Shown here in pieces: positions 1-6,752 of a stretch of 20,070 bases of DNA. The translations under genes and the position numbers were made by a program. Each line of letters opens with the position of its first letter. Position 1 is the stretch's first letter. Source of the stretch: Desulfobacterales bacterium (GTDB lineage Bacteria > Desulfobacterota > Desulfobacteria > Desulfobacterales > RPRI01); the NCBI GenBank assembly GCA_020052975.1, contig JAGVOC010000216.1, positions 1 through 20,070 on the forward strand. Direction: 5' to 3'. The notes under the pieces are model-generated. The model did not search any database and was not told the DNA's origin. It saw only the letters and a list, made by a program, of their open reading frames with translations.

Positions 1-93
1 GGCGCGAAGGACGTGATCGCGAAATATAAAATACCCATGGAATTGGTCCTGAACAAGATGAATATGTATAACAAATGCAGGGAGCTTGACTGA
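1..93 (+). CDS. [NiFe]-hydrogenase small subunit (MvhG-like), C-terminal fragment
   Basis: The frame is open from the first base of the window and ends with TGA at 91-93, giving about 30 C-terminal residues. The fragment contains KYKIPMELVLNKMNMYNKC and ends in a charged tail. The stop codon lies just before the start of the hydrogenase large-subunit gene, which is the usual small-then-large order for group 3 hydrogenases. On that basis it is probably the electron-transferring Fe-S small subunit. The diagnostic cysteines are outside the window, so the assignment rests mainly on position. Codons 27-28 of this gene also carry the ribosome-binding site for the next gene, which implies translational coupling. 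Confidence 0.6.
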   Translation, partial: GAKDVIAKYKIPMELVLNKMNMYNKCRELD

Positions 94-94
94 T

Positions 95-1426
95 ATGAGT
101 AAGAGGAATGTAAAGATAAACGTCGAATATCTCACGAGGGTTGAAGGACACGGGAATATAGTCATCAATGTAAAAAACGGAAAACTGGAGACCTGCCGCC
201 TCGATATTGTTGAATCGCCGCGCTTCTTTGAGGGGATGCTCCGGGGCCGCTCCGTATTCGAAGCACAGCATATCACGAGCAGGATCTGCGGCATCTGCGC
301 CTGCGGACACACCTTGGCCTCGATACAGGCGGCAGAGGCGGCCCTCGGCATAACACCCACTGCACAGACGATTCAACTGAGGAAGCTCTTGCTGCATTAC
401 GAAACGCTTGACAGCCACATCCTGCATATCTATCTTCTCGTTGCACCCGATCTCCTGGGTGTGAAGAGTTTTGTGCCGCTTATCAATACTCACAACGATG
501 TGGTGCGGCGTGCCCTACGGATGAAAAAGACCTGCAACGACGTCTGTGACGTGCTCGTTGGGCGCCATGTACATCCGATCTCCGCGATCGTGGGTGGTTT
601 CACCAAGCTTCCGCGACCAAAGGACCTTGAGTCTATGCATGCAATGCTCACGGGTATGAGGCCTGACATGGATGCAACCGTCGAGCTTGCGTTGAAGCTG
701 AAATTCCCTGATTTCGAGAGGGACACGGAGTATATTTCCCTCGTGAGTGATGACAACGAATATCCGATGCTCATGGGAGACCTCGGTTCAACCGATGGTG
801 TCAGGATGGACAAGAAGGATTACCGGAAAATGACGAACGAATTTGTCGTTCCCCACTCCTCGGCGAAGCATGCGAAACTGAGCAGGGATTCTTACGCTGT
901 CGGAGCTCTCGCACGGTTCAACCTGAACGCTGAGAAACTTCTTCCGAAGGCAAAGGATGCCGCTGCTGCAATAGGTTTGAAACCAAAATGCATCAACCCA
1001 TTCCTGAATACAGCCGCGCAGCTTGTAGAATGCGTGCATTGTCTGGAAGAGGCGATTGCGATTGTCGAAAAGCTCCTGAGTATGCCTCTCAATTATGATG
1101 AAGAGATCGTGGTCGGACTGAACGAGCAGGGAAAGATACCGGTAAGGGCCGGGACCGGGGTAGGGGCAGTCGAGGTCCCACGGGGTATTTTATTCCATCA
1201 TTATGTAACCGATCAAAACGGGATTCTTACCGGGGCAAACTGCATTATCCCGACGAACCAGAACACCGGGAATATCGAGTGCGATCTGATGAAACTTATT
1301 CCGGAAATACTCGACAGGACAGACGAAGAAATTACCCTTACCGCAGAAATGCTTGTCAGGTCGTATGACCCGTGCATCTCCTGCTCCGCGCATTTGATTG
1401 ATATACGGTTCAGGGACAGATACTAA
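95..1426 (+). CDS. mvhA: group 3 [NiFe]-hydrogenase large subunit (MvhA/F420-non-reducing type)
   Basis: Catalytic subunit of a cytoplasmic [NiFe]-hydrogenase, about 443 residues. The N-terminal nickel motif is RICGIC (Cys65 and Cys68, followed by ACGH) and the C-terminal motif is DPCISCSAH (Cys427, Cys430, His433), giving all four Ni-binding cysteines. About ten residues follow His433. In this family such a tail is removed by a maturation protease after cofactor insertion; no protease gene is in view. The track-style start at TTG 86 is unlikely because AGGGAG at 79-84 fits ATG 95 with a 10-base spacing, while TTG 86 would be one base from it. Family knowledge: Mvh-type enzymes pass electrons to MvhD/heterodisulfide reductase or reduce ferredoxin. 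The symbol is by similarity; a different group 3 subtype is possible. Confidence 0.9.
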   Translation: MSKRNVKINVEYLTRVEGHGNIVINVKNGKLETCRLDIVESPRFFEGMLRGRSVFEAQHITSRICGICACGHTLASIQAAEAALGITPTAQTIQLRKLLLHYETLDSHILHIYLLVAPDLLGVKSFVPLINTHNDVVRRALRMKKTCNDVCDVLVGRHVHPISAIVGGFTKLPRPKDLESMHAMLTGMRPDMDATVELALKLKFPDFERDTEYISLVSDDNEYPMLMGDLGSTDGVRMDKKDYRKMTNEFVVPHSSAKHAKLSRDSYAVGALARFNLNAEKLLPKAKDAAAAIGLKPKCINPFLNTAAQLVECVHCLEEAIAIVEKLLSMPLNYDEEIVVGLNEQGKIPVRAGTGVGAVEVPRGILFHHYVTDQNGILTGANCIIPTNQNTGNIECDLMKLIPEILDRTDEEITLTAEMLVRSYDPCISCSAHLIDIRFRDRY

Positions 1427-1590
1427 GGAGTTCATAAGTATAAATCCCATTCACCTGTCAATTTTGTCATTCTGGCTTTACATCATGGGCTTATTATTTG
1501 AACAATGAACACAGAAAGTGCAGGCAGTGCTTAAAAATTATTTGTATTCCTTTGCTTTCCAGGCTATCGGGGATTCATGAGCGATAAGGG
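1427..1590. other. intergenic gap between convergent hydrogenase and two-CW genes
   Basis: The gap is AT-rich and holds no open frame with a plausible start, no tRNA-like fold and no clear intrinsic terminator for either flanking gene. A lone TGTCATTC at 1466-1473 resembles the end of the dispersed palindromic elements seen further along, but no matching second arm is present. Confidence 0.4.
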
Positions 1591-2064
1591 CTAACATCTT
1601 CTTATGGCGTAAGCGCTGAGGAATTCAGTATCTTCCTCAGCTACCACTGACCAATAAAAGTCACAGAATGAACAGGTACGGTATTTCTGTTCATATGTTT
1701 TTTGCACTGAACCGTAACACTGTGTCTGCAGTACAACCCAGCAGACCCGCCCGGCGTTCCTGCCGCCATGGATTCCGTCAAGCGTTCTTTCCATCGAGGC
1801 AGGACACGAACAGGTACCTGATAAATGAGAACAGTGCCTGTGCATCTGCAGCCCGCAGCCCATAAACTGCCAGCAGTTCAGTTTCGTTGTATCACCAGAG
1901 ACAGAAGAATCAAGAACAAGGGACCACCTGCGGATGTCTTTTATCTGAGGGATGATTTCGTCCCCGAAATCCCTGATCATTTTCCGGGACCAGGCAACAT
2001 AATCTGATATGCCGATATTCGAGTAATAGATGCCTTTTGTCACTATGTCTTTAAGCCATTGCAC
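1591..2064 (-). CDS. two-CW domain-containing protein
   Basis: About 157 residues from GTG at 2064. The C-terminal half carries the two signature motifs of two-CW proteins: KLNCWQFMGCG (Cys64) and AGRVCWVV (Cys108), with the linking LDGIHGGRNAGR segment and a terminal CSFCDFY, so ten or more cysteines in all. The N-terminal 60 residues (QWLKDIVTKGIYYSNIGISD) look helical and are not a family I can name. The open frame reaches an ATG at 2130, but GGGAGAA (minus strand, 2077-2071) sits six bases before GTG 2064, and that start avoids overlap with the upstream ORF. Family knowledge: two-CW proteins occur mostly in anaerobes and have no established function; metal or Fe-S binding is an inference. 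It probably forms an operon with the small Cys-rich ORF upstream. Confidence 0.75.
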   Translation of the reverse strand: MQWLKDIVTKGIYYSNIGISDYVAWSRKMIRDFGDEIIPQIKDIRRWSLVLDSSVSGDTTKLNCWQFMGCGLQMHRHCSHLSGTCSCPASMERTLDGIHGGRNAGRVCWVVLQTQCYGSVQKTYEQKYRTCSFCDFYWSVVAEEDTEFLSAYAIRRC

Positions 2065-2096
2065 GGCAGGTTCTCCCGTTTTTCTCTCTTGTAGCC

Positions 2097-2315
2097 TTAC
2101 GCATGACTTTGACCTGGCTCGCCTGCCCATCCCATACAGAGATCCCTGAAATCCACAGCGTCCATTTCCTGCTCACACCATAAACACTCATAAGTCATGA
2201 CCGACCAGAAACAGTTCCAGCAGCATTGGTCAGATGCGTGAATGTGCTTCTCAATGGCGACGTTTTCGTTAAAGTATATATTTCTCTGAACCGCGCGCAG
2301 ATCATGGATAACCAT
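2097..2315 (-). CDS. small cysteine-rich hypothetical protein
   Basis: A possible 72-residue protein starting at ATG 2315, with GAGAGG five bases upstream. Its C-terminal half holds six cysteines, including CCWNC (31-35), ECLWC (44-47) and a further Cys60 in RDLCMGW. Two CxxC knuckles of this kind suggest a metal-binding fold. The stop is 32 bases before the proposed GTG start of the two-CW gene, in the same direction, consistent with a two-gene operon. I do not recognise the family. The N-terminal 25 residues are less protein-like, so translation could begin internally, for example near Met40. Overlapping frames on both strands are open here too, so confidence is moderate. Confidence 0.45.
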   Translation of the reverse strand: MVIHDLRAVQRNIYFNENVAIEKHIHASDQCCWNCFWSVMTYECLWCEQEMDAVDFRDLCMGWAGEPGQSHA

Positions 2316-2514
2316 ACATGCCTCTCTCGTCTCCTTCGGCAGCCCGGCTGTGCTTGTATACGCTCAGCACCCTTCGCTTTCCGCCCCTTTCTCACGAAAG
2401 GTTTGGTATTATCGGGATTCTCCTTTCTAATATACAGAATTCACAGTATTTGTCATTGATATCGCTCAATTCCGGTCTTAACAAAAGTCAATGCGGCTTT
2501 TCAGAGCAAACAGT
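2316..2514. other. gap upstream of the small Cys-rich ORF
   Basis: Several overlapping frames are open across this stretch (for example a plus-strand frame at 2226-2459), but their translations look random and lack good ribosome-binding sites. It presumably holds the minus-strand promoter of the two-CW operon, though no convincing -35/-10 pair was picked out. Confidence 0.35.
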
Positions 2515-2538
2515 AAAAAAGCCGCTGGAATGGGCGGC
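2515..2538 (-). terminator. intrinsic terminator of the Crp/Fnr-type gene
   Basis: Read on the minus strand, the arms GCCGC (2538-2534) and GCGGC (2525-2521) form a GC-only stem with an 8-base loop, followed at once by six T residues (2520-2515). It lies about 70 bases past the stop of the regulator gene, in the right orientation. Confidence 0.8.
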
Positions 2539-2610
2539 CGCGGTAAATGACTGAAACTTCGCGTGCGTACTCCGGAGGAACAGGGAATACTGAGGTGTGT
2601 ATCCAGTGAG

Positions 2611-3312
2611 TTATTGAAAAGAGTCCAGGTTCAGTATAATGGACCCGTCTTTTCCCCTCTGAATCTCATGCTGTTTCTCCAGTGTTTTCAAGAGACGGCT
2701 GAGATGCTCCGGGGTAATGGCAAGAATCTGGGCCAGTTCCTTATGCTTCAATGGCAAAGTGATTTTTGCCTGTTTGTCAGCCCCCTTTTTTGAAGGCATA
2801 TCGGGGAGGAACCTGAAAAGCATATGCTTCAGGCGTTCTTTTGCGGGAACACACCCGAGTGTCACCAGTGTTCTTGCATGATTGAATATTTCCTGGCTGA
2901 GCAATTTTATTAAATGAATGGAGAAGTCTGTGTTTGAATGTACAAGATGCAGGAATTTTTCTGCGGATATGCATCTCAGTGCGCATTGGGTCAATGTTGT
3001 TATGGTGAAAGAATAAGGTTCTCCCAGGAGCACGGACGGAGCGCCGATAAGCCAGTTCTGATGCCTCAGACCGGCAATCACTTCATGCCCCTCCTGGTCT
3101 GCCCACGTTAATTTGACCTCTCCTGATTTCAGAAAATAGACAGCATTGGAAGGCGTATCCTGCCTGATTATTTCGGTGTATGCAGGATATATCTGGACAG
3201 GCCCCCACCCGTAGGTGCTGCAGGTCGGCTCTTCCAGAAAAGAGAGCAGGAAGGAATCCAGCCATGTGCTGTTGTCATTCTCATAGGGCAGACCGGAACA
3301 GGTGTCTTTCAT
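2611..3312 (-). CDS. Crp/Fnr family transcriptional regulator
   Basis: Cytoplasmic DNA-binding regulator of 233 residues, normal for the family. A cyclic-nucleotide-binding-like beta-roll covers about residues 25-130 (FLKSGEVKLTW, GEPYSFTITT), followed by the dimer helix (about 130-155) and a winged helix-turn-helix (about 158-225). The recognition helix is in ITPEHLSRLLKTLE, where S-R-x-L is typical of Crp/Fnr proteins. The Fnr-type N-terminal cysteine cluster is absent; Cys5, 31, 110, 114 and 154 do not match that pattern, so the signal (cyclic nucleotide, NO, redox or other) cannot be read from sequence. AAGGAGG lies 12 bases before the ATG, a long spacing. The gene is transcribed away from the caspase gene, with a shared 171-bp promoter region, so it may control itself and that gene. 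Confidence 0.9.
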   Translation of the reverse strand: MKDTCSGLPYENDNSTWLDSFLLSFLEEPTCSTYGWGPVQIYPAYTEIIRQDTPSNAVYFLKSGEVKLTWADQEGHEVIAGLRHQNWLIGAPSVLLGEPYSFTITTLTQCALRCISAEKFLHLVHSNTDFSIHLIKLLSQEIFNHARTLVTLGCVPAKERLKHMLFRFLPDMPSKKGADKQAKITLPLKHKELAQILAITPEHLSRLLKTLEKQHEIQRGKDGSIILNLDSFQ

Positions 3313-3336
3313 GTCGGAGCAGATCCTCCTTCATCC

Positions 3337-3367
3337 ATTATAAGTAAAAATGAAAAAAGATTGTCAA
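3337..3367 (-). promoter_or_regulatory. promoter of the Crp/Fnr-type gene
   Basis: On the minus strand, TTGACA (3367-3362) and TATAAT (3342-3337) are both perfect sigma-70 hexamers. The spacer is 19 bases, slightly long, which fits a promoter needing help from, or controlled by, a bound regulator. Confidence 0.65.
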
Positions 3368-3370
3368 TCT
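3358..3370. promoter_or_regulatory. 13-bp palindrome over the regulator's -35 box, possible operator
   Basis: AGATTG-T-CAATCT is a perfect 6-1-6 inverted repeat overlapping the -35 hexamer of the minus-strand promoter. Position and symmetry suggest autoregulation by the Crp/Fnr-type protein. It does not match the standard Fnr (TTGAT-N4-ATCAA) or Crp site, so the binding protein is a guess. Confidence 0.4.
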
Positions 3371-3427
3371 CCGGAATAGTCCTAATTTTTTGTATAGAAA
3401 AATGGGAGAGAGTTAATAATAAGCATA

Positions 3428-3436
3428 TGCTATAAT
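3428..3436 (+). promoter_or_regulatory. extended -10 element of the caspase-like gene
   Basis: TGCTATAAT combines a perfect TATAAT with the upstream TG of an extended -10 promoter. No good -35 box lies 16-18 bases upstream, which is tolerated by extended -10 promoters. It is 48 bases before the caspase start. Confidence 0.5.
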
Positions 3437-3483
3437 TTAACCAAACAAACATTGAAAATAATAGTCAAAGAAAGGACAGATAG

Positions 3484-4320
3484 ATGCCAAATGGTGTTGC
3501 ATTAACGATAGGGCTTAATTCAGTTGATCCAAGACATTATCAGGGGTGGTCGGGTAATCTCAATGCCTGCGAAGCTGATGCCATGGATATGGCTGAAATC
3601 GCAAAATCGCAAAAATTCAAGGTTAAGACCCTTTTCACCAGGGCGGCAACGAGAAAAGCGATTATCGCTGAATTGTCAAAGGCGGCTAAGGCGCTGAAAC
3701 CGGGTGATATTTTTATGCTGAGTTATTCGGGCCACGGCGGACAGTTGCCGGATATCAACGGCGACGAGCCTGATGCAATGGATGAAACCTGGTGTTTATA
3801 CGACGGTGAACTTGTCGATGACGAACTCTATGCGATGCTCGGAGAATTCAGGAAAGGTGTGCGTGTCCTGGTCTTCTCAGACAGTTGCCACAGCGGCACT
3901 GTAGTTAAGATTGCCTATTTTCAGGGTACCATGCACGCATGGAATGCAAGGATAAGTTCCCAACAAACGCATTACCGTTTCATGCCTCCGGATGTTGCCT
4001 TGCGGACCTACCGGAAGAATAAGAACTTTTATGATCCGATCCTGAAAAACCCGAAGCTGAGAGGAACAGCTGAAAAAATAAAAGCATCTGTCCTGCTGAT
4101 ATCCGGCTGTCAGGATAACCAGTATTCTGCAGACGGTGATTTCAACGGACTCTTCACTGCAAACCTCCTTCACGTATGGAACAACGGGAGATTCAAAAGA
4201 GGATACAGGGCTTTTCATAAAGCTATTGTAAAACGCATGCCGCCTGACCAGACGCCAAACTATTTTACGCTAGGGTTGCGCAATGCAAAGTTTGAAGCAC
4301 AGATACCGTTTGTGGTGTAA
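3484..4320 (+). CDS. caspase-like protease (peptidase C14, metacaspase type)
   Basis: A 278-residue protein consisting almost wholly of a caspase-like p20 region plus a C-terminal p10-like part. The catalytic dyad is visible: His84 in LSYSGHGGQ and Cys135 in FSDSCHSG. The acidic stretch GDEPDAMDETWCLYD (about 93-107) matches the S1-pocket region of metacaspases, which cleave after Arg or Lys. The N-terminal ALTIGLNSVD strand is also typical. There is no signal peptide, membrane segment or fused effector, so it is predicted to be cytosolic. AAGGA sits seven bases before ATG 3484. The next gene, 32 bp downstream, is a transglutaminase-like cysteine enzyme, and the divergent neighbour is a Crp/Fnr-type regulator. 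Family membership is secure; physiological role (protein processing, stress, defence) is unknown. Confidence 0.9.
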   Translation: MPNGVALTIGLNSVDPRHYQGWSGNLNACEADAMDMAEIAKSQKFKVKTLFTRAATRKAIIAELSKAAKALKPGDIFMLSYSGHGGQLPDINGDEPDAMDETWCLYDGELVDDELYAMLGEFRKGVRVLVFSDSCHSGTVVKIAYFQGTMHAWNARISSQQTHYRFMPPDVALRTYRKNKNFYDPILKNPKLRGTAEKIKASVLLISGCQDNQYSADGDFNGLFTANLLHVWNNGRFKRGYRAFHKAIVKRMPPDQTPNYFTLGLRNAKFEAQIPFVV

Positions 4321-4352
4321 GTAAAAAATCTTTCCCATGAAGGAGAATATAC

Positions 4353-5078
4353 TTGTCGTATAACTGGGAAGGTGATCTCATACTTCAGAATACCATGATA
4401 GAGAAGAAAAGGTATGTAATCGGGAATAGCAATATACAGATAAAAGCAGATATAAGGGAATGGATATCTTTTGAGGACAATATTGTGATAAAAGAGGTAA
4501 TAAACAAACTTGCGGACGGAAATAAATTGCCCAGAACTAAACACCCCGGAGATTTTGACAGGAGGGCAAGGGTCCTTTGGGATTTTATAGCAAGGAACAT
4601 TCTCTATGTCCACGATAGTAAACAGCAGCGCAAGGAAGATTTCTGGCTCTTCCCTCCGGAAATTTATACCCTGAAGCAAGGAGACTGTGAAGACAGTAGT
4701 TTCCTGCTTGCAAGCCTGCTTCTGGTAAGCGGTATAAGCCCCTTCTGTGTGAGGATAGTGTTGGGAGAGGTGTGTGATGAAAATGGAAAATCCATCGGCG
4801 GTCATTGCTGGCCGGTCTATAAAAACGAGGCAGGTAAATGGTGTATTCTCGAGAGCACACTGGACAGGATTCCGTTATATTTTCCTGAAGCAGACAACCT
4901 TTCAGAAAAGAAGCAGTTTTTTCACTATGTTCCTTGTTACTGTTTCAACAACCGTCATCTCTGGTTCATTTTCCCTGAAGATGATCGGAATGAAAAGATG
5001 CCGCAGAATCTGAACAGATATCTCAGACTTCGCCGCAATAAGGTGAATATGAACAGGATCCGTTTCCCTTCCGGTTAG
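4353..5078 (+). CDS. transglutaminase-like domain protein
   Basis: A 241-residue cysteine-enzyme-like protein. The catalytic triad is suggested by Cys112 in KQGDCEDSSFLLASLL (the usual G-D-C-x-D/E of transglutaminase-like proteases), His151 in GGHCWPVY, and an acidic residue in ILESTLDR (Glu167 or Asp171). FWLFPPEIYTLKQGDC matches the region before the nucleophile in bacterial members. No signal peptide or membrane helix is seen. The start is TTG 4353, supported by GGAG seven bases upstream; there is no ATG with a comparable site. Spacing implies co-transcription with the caspase gene. Bacterial members of this fold are commonly proteases or amide hydrolases rather than cross-linking enzymes, so the reaction here is open. 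Confidence 0.85.
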   Translation: MSYNWEGDLILQNTMIEKKRYVIGNSNIQIKADIREWISFEDNIVIKEVINKLADGNKLPRTKHPGDFDRRARVLWDFIARNILYVHDSKQQRKEDFWLFPPEIYTLKQGDCEDSSFLLASLLLVSGISPFCVRIVLGEVCDENGKSIGGHCWPVYKNEAGKWCILESTLDRIPLYFPEADNLSEKKQFFHYVPCYCFNNRHLWFIFPEDDRNEKMPQNLNRYLRLRRNKVNMNRIRFPSG

Positions 5079-5096
5079 TAGCTCTCTTGTGCGGGT

Positions 5097-5852
5097 CTAT
5101 GGGATCGTATCGACCGAAGCGAACTGTGGCTCATGGAGCGGGATCAGGATATCCGCCATTTCTCTGACTTTTATCATAATATTGTATGCTTCCTTCGGGT
5201 TTATTGGAGTCCCGGGCGGTATGATGTCCATCTCCATAGCCTTAATTCGGGGCGGCGGATTAAAATTTTCCATGATCACACAAAAACCGGTAATCGCTGC
5301 GGTGCCCTTTTCAGTATCGATCAATACTGTCATGCCCCCTTCAGTATGGGCAGGGGTATGTATTACCCTGATACCGGGAAGGATGCCGGCATCTCCGGAC
5401 AATTTGCGGATCTGACCGTTCTTCTCAACGTCGGCGATATAATCTTCCATATAGCGGAAGTCCAGCGGATGAGAGTTATGAATGTTTTCGAGTTCCTTTT
5501 CATGTACATAGAACACTGCGTTCCTGCATTTATCGTCATTCTCGCAATGGTCGTTATGCAAGTGGGTGTGGATTACAATATCGATATCTTCAGGTTTCAA
5601 CCCCCACCGGGCAAGCCCTTCTTCGAAGGTGTAAATCTTTCCTCCAATAGCTTCCTCCCGCTCTTTTGATTTCAGGGGAGCGAACTCGCCTGTATCCACA
5701 AGTATCTTTTTATCTCCTCCTTCAAGATACCAGCAGTAAATAGGAATAGTATAGAGCTTCCCGTAGTCATGCTGGTAAGTCATCATTCCCTTGTCGAAAA
5801 CTTTTGTCCCCATTACGATCGGATGTATCTTATAGTAATTCATAGTGCTCAT
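5097..5852 (-). CDS. MBL-fold metallohydrolase, N-acyl homoserine lactonase-like
   Basis: A 251-residue metallo-beta-lactamase-fold protein. Metal motifs: HTHLHNDH (His97, His99, Asp101, His102), His169 in HTPAHTEGG and His240 in IPLHEPQ. The N-terminal strand LVDTGEF is also typical. The position usually held by the bridging aspartate (TGD) reads ITGFC here (Phe190, Cys191), so one expected ligand is missing or replaced. Lactonase-family relatives hydrolyse lactone rings, but the substrate cannot be deduced. ATG 5852 has GGAGG five bases upstream. The gene converges on the transglutaminase-like gene with only 18 bp between stops and no terminator between them. Confidence 0.85.
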   Translation of the reverse strand: MSTMNYYKIHPIVMGTKVFDKGMMTYQHDYGKLYTIPIYCWYLEGGDKKILVDTGEFAPLKSKEREEAIGGKIYTFEEGLARWGLKPEDIDIVIHTHLHNDHCENDDKCRNAVFYVHEKELENIHNSHPLDFRYMEDYIADVEKNGQIRKLSGDAGILPGIRVIHTPAHTEGGMTVLIDTEKGTAAITGFCVIMENFNPPPRIKAMEMDIIPPGTPINPKEAYNIMIKVREMADILIPLHEPQFASVDTIP

Positions 5853-5986
5853 GCTAACCTCCGCATTTTTTTATAGTAGCTGTTGCTGAGGAAAATATTC
5901 AACGTGAACAAAATACGCTTTCAGCGAAAATTTAAAAATGAACCTCTGTTTCAAAAAGCAAACCCTTCATACTTTTCTGCATACTC

Positions 5987-6073
5987 TGTCATTCCCGCTT
6001 GCCGGGAATCCTTCTTCAAAACGAATTACTGCGGAGAGAAGACAAGAAAGATTCCGGACGAGCCGGAATGACA
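5987..6073. repeat. 87-bp palindromic element with TGTCATTCC ends
   Basis: The left arm (5987-6010, starting TGTCATTCCCGC) and right arm (6050-6073, ending GCCGGAATGACA) form a nearly complete inverted repeat of about 24 bases around a 39-base middle. Elements with these ends are dispersed through many bacterial genomes and resemble non-coding miniature mobile elements or REP-type hairpins. No target duplication was clear and it encodes nothing. Confidence 0.65.
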
Positions 6074-6150
6074 AAATACGTATAGGATATATGATTTCAT
6101 AATCACAGGTGTTCAATATTAATTCGCAGATGACACATGAAAAAAAATCC

Positions 6151-6179
6151 TTGACAAAACCGTACCATGAAGATATCAT
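6151..6179 (+). promoter_or_regulatory. sigma-70 promoter of the Fur-family gene
   Basis: TTGACA (6151-6156) and TATCAT (6174-6179) are separated by exactly 17 bases. The Fur box begins four bases after the -10 hexamer, so a bound repressor would cover the start point. Confidence 0.85.
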
Positions 6180-6182
6180 ACT

Positions 6183-6201
6183 AATAATGATAATCATTAT
6201 C
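6183..6201. promoter_or_regulatory. Fur box upstream of the Fur-family gene
   Basis: AATAATGATAATCATTATC matches 18 of 19 bases of the classical Fur consensus GATAATGATAATCATTATC. Its position just after the -10 box predicts metal-dependent repression, probably autoregulation by the Fur-family protein encoded next. Confidence 0.85.
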
Positions 6202-6225
6202 AATAAGAGAGGAAAGGGATAGCGA

Positions 6226-6690
6226 ATGCCCTGGAAAGATGGCACAGGTCCTCCGTGGTTGCAGGGGAAATTCAAGGGATGTGGTTACAGGTTGACAGTA
6301 CCCAGACAGGCTATCCTGGATGTCCTGAATAGCACAACTGAACATCTTTCTGCTGAAGATATTTATTTGAAGGTACACAAAGTGCATCCTGCAATCGGGT
6401 TGACGACGGTATATCGAACATTAGAATTGCTTGTACAAACGGGGATGGTGTTCAAATGCGACTTTGGTGATGGCAGAGCCAGATATGAATTATCTGAAAA
6501 TCCAAAGGGCATTGGACACCATCACCACCTTGTTTGCACCGGCTGCGGAAGAATAATTGATTACACTGATTTTGTGAACGAAGAAATAGAGTTGCTGAAA
6601 AGGACAGAAAAAGGACTCTCGAAAAAATACAATTTTAAGATAACAAATCATATGATACAGTTTTACGGCCTGTGCGAAAAGTGTCAGTAG
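6226..6690 (+). CDS. fur: Fur-family metal-dependent regulator
   Basis: A 154-residue Fur/PerR/Zur-type regulator. The winged helix is at about 20-90 (YRLTVPRQAILDVL; LTTVYRTLELLVQTG). The metal and dimer domain shows HHHH (98-101) in the conserved HHHHLVCTGCG, with CxxC pairs Cys104/107 and Cys150/153 for structural zinc. The upstream site is of the iron-Fur type, favouring true Fur over PerR or Zur, but site preference alone does not settle this. The N-terminal 20 residues (MPWKDGTGPPWLQGKFKGCG) are longer than usual and resemble the start of the DUF5320 protein encoded next. A purine-rich GAGGAAAGGG lies before the ATG. It heads the ORP-like array and a second Fur box lies between it and the next gene. 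Confidence 0.9.
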   Translation: MPWKDGTGPPWLQGKFKGCGYRLTVPRQAILDVLNSTTEHLSAEDIYLKVHKVHPAIGLTTVYRTLELLVQTGMVFKCDFGDGRARYELSENPKGIGHHHHLVCTGCGRIIDYTDFVNEEIELLKRTEKGLSKKYNFKITNHMIQFYGLCEKCQ

Positions 6691-6711
6691 ATATATTTTT
6701 TGAATTAAAAT

Positions 6712-6730
6712 GATAATGATTATCATTAAC
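6712..6730. promoter_or_regulatory. second Fur box, upstream of the DUF5320/DiNMC array
   Basis: GATAATGATTATCATTAAC matches 17 of 19 consensus Fur-box bases and lies 22 bases before ATG 6753. A weak promoter (TTGAAT at 6700, TATCAT at 6721, 15-base spacer) overlaps it. This places the downstream array under separate iron-responsive control. Confidence 0.8.
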
Positions 6731-6752
6731 AAAAGAGAGGAGGTGATATAAG

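Noticed and set aside
3313..3483. Standard Fnr or Crp site between regulator and caspase genes
   Set aside because: The palindrome found does not fit TTGAT-N4-ATCAA or the Crp consensus; kept only as a generic possible operator.
4260..4805. 181-codon minus-strand frame across the caspase/transglutaminase junction
   Set aside because: It overlaps two genes with catalytic motifs on the other strand and lacks a good ribosome-binding site.
5133..5669. 178-codon plus-strand frame opposite the MBL gene
   Set aside because: It is the complement of a well-supported gene with clear metal motifs; its own translation has no recognisable features.
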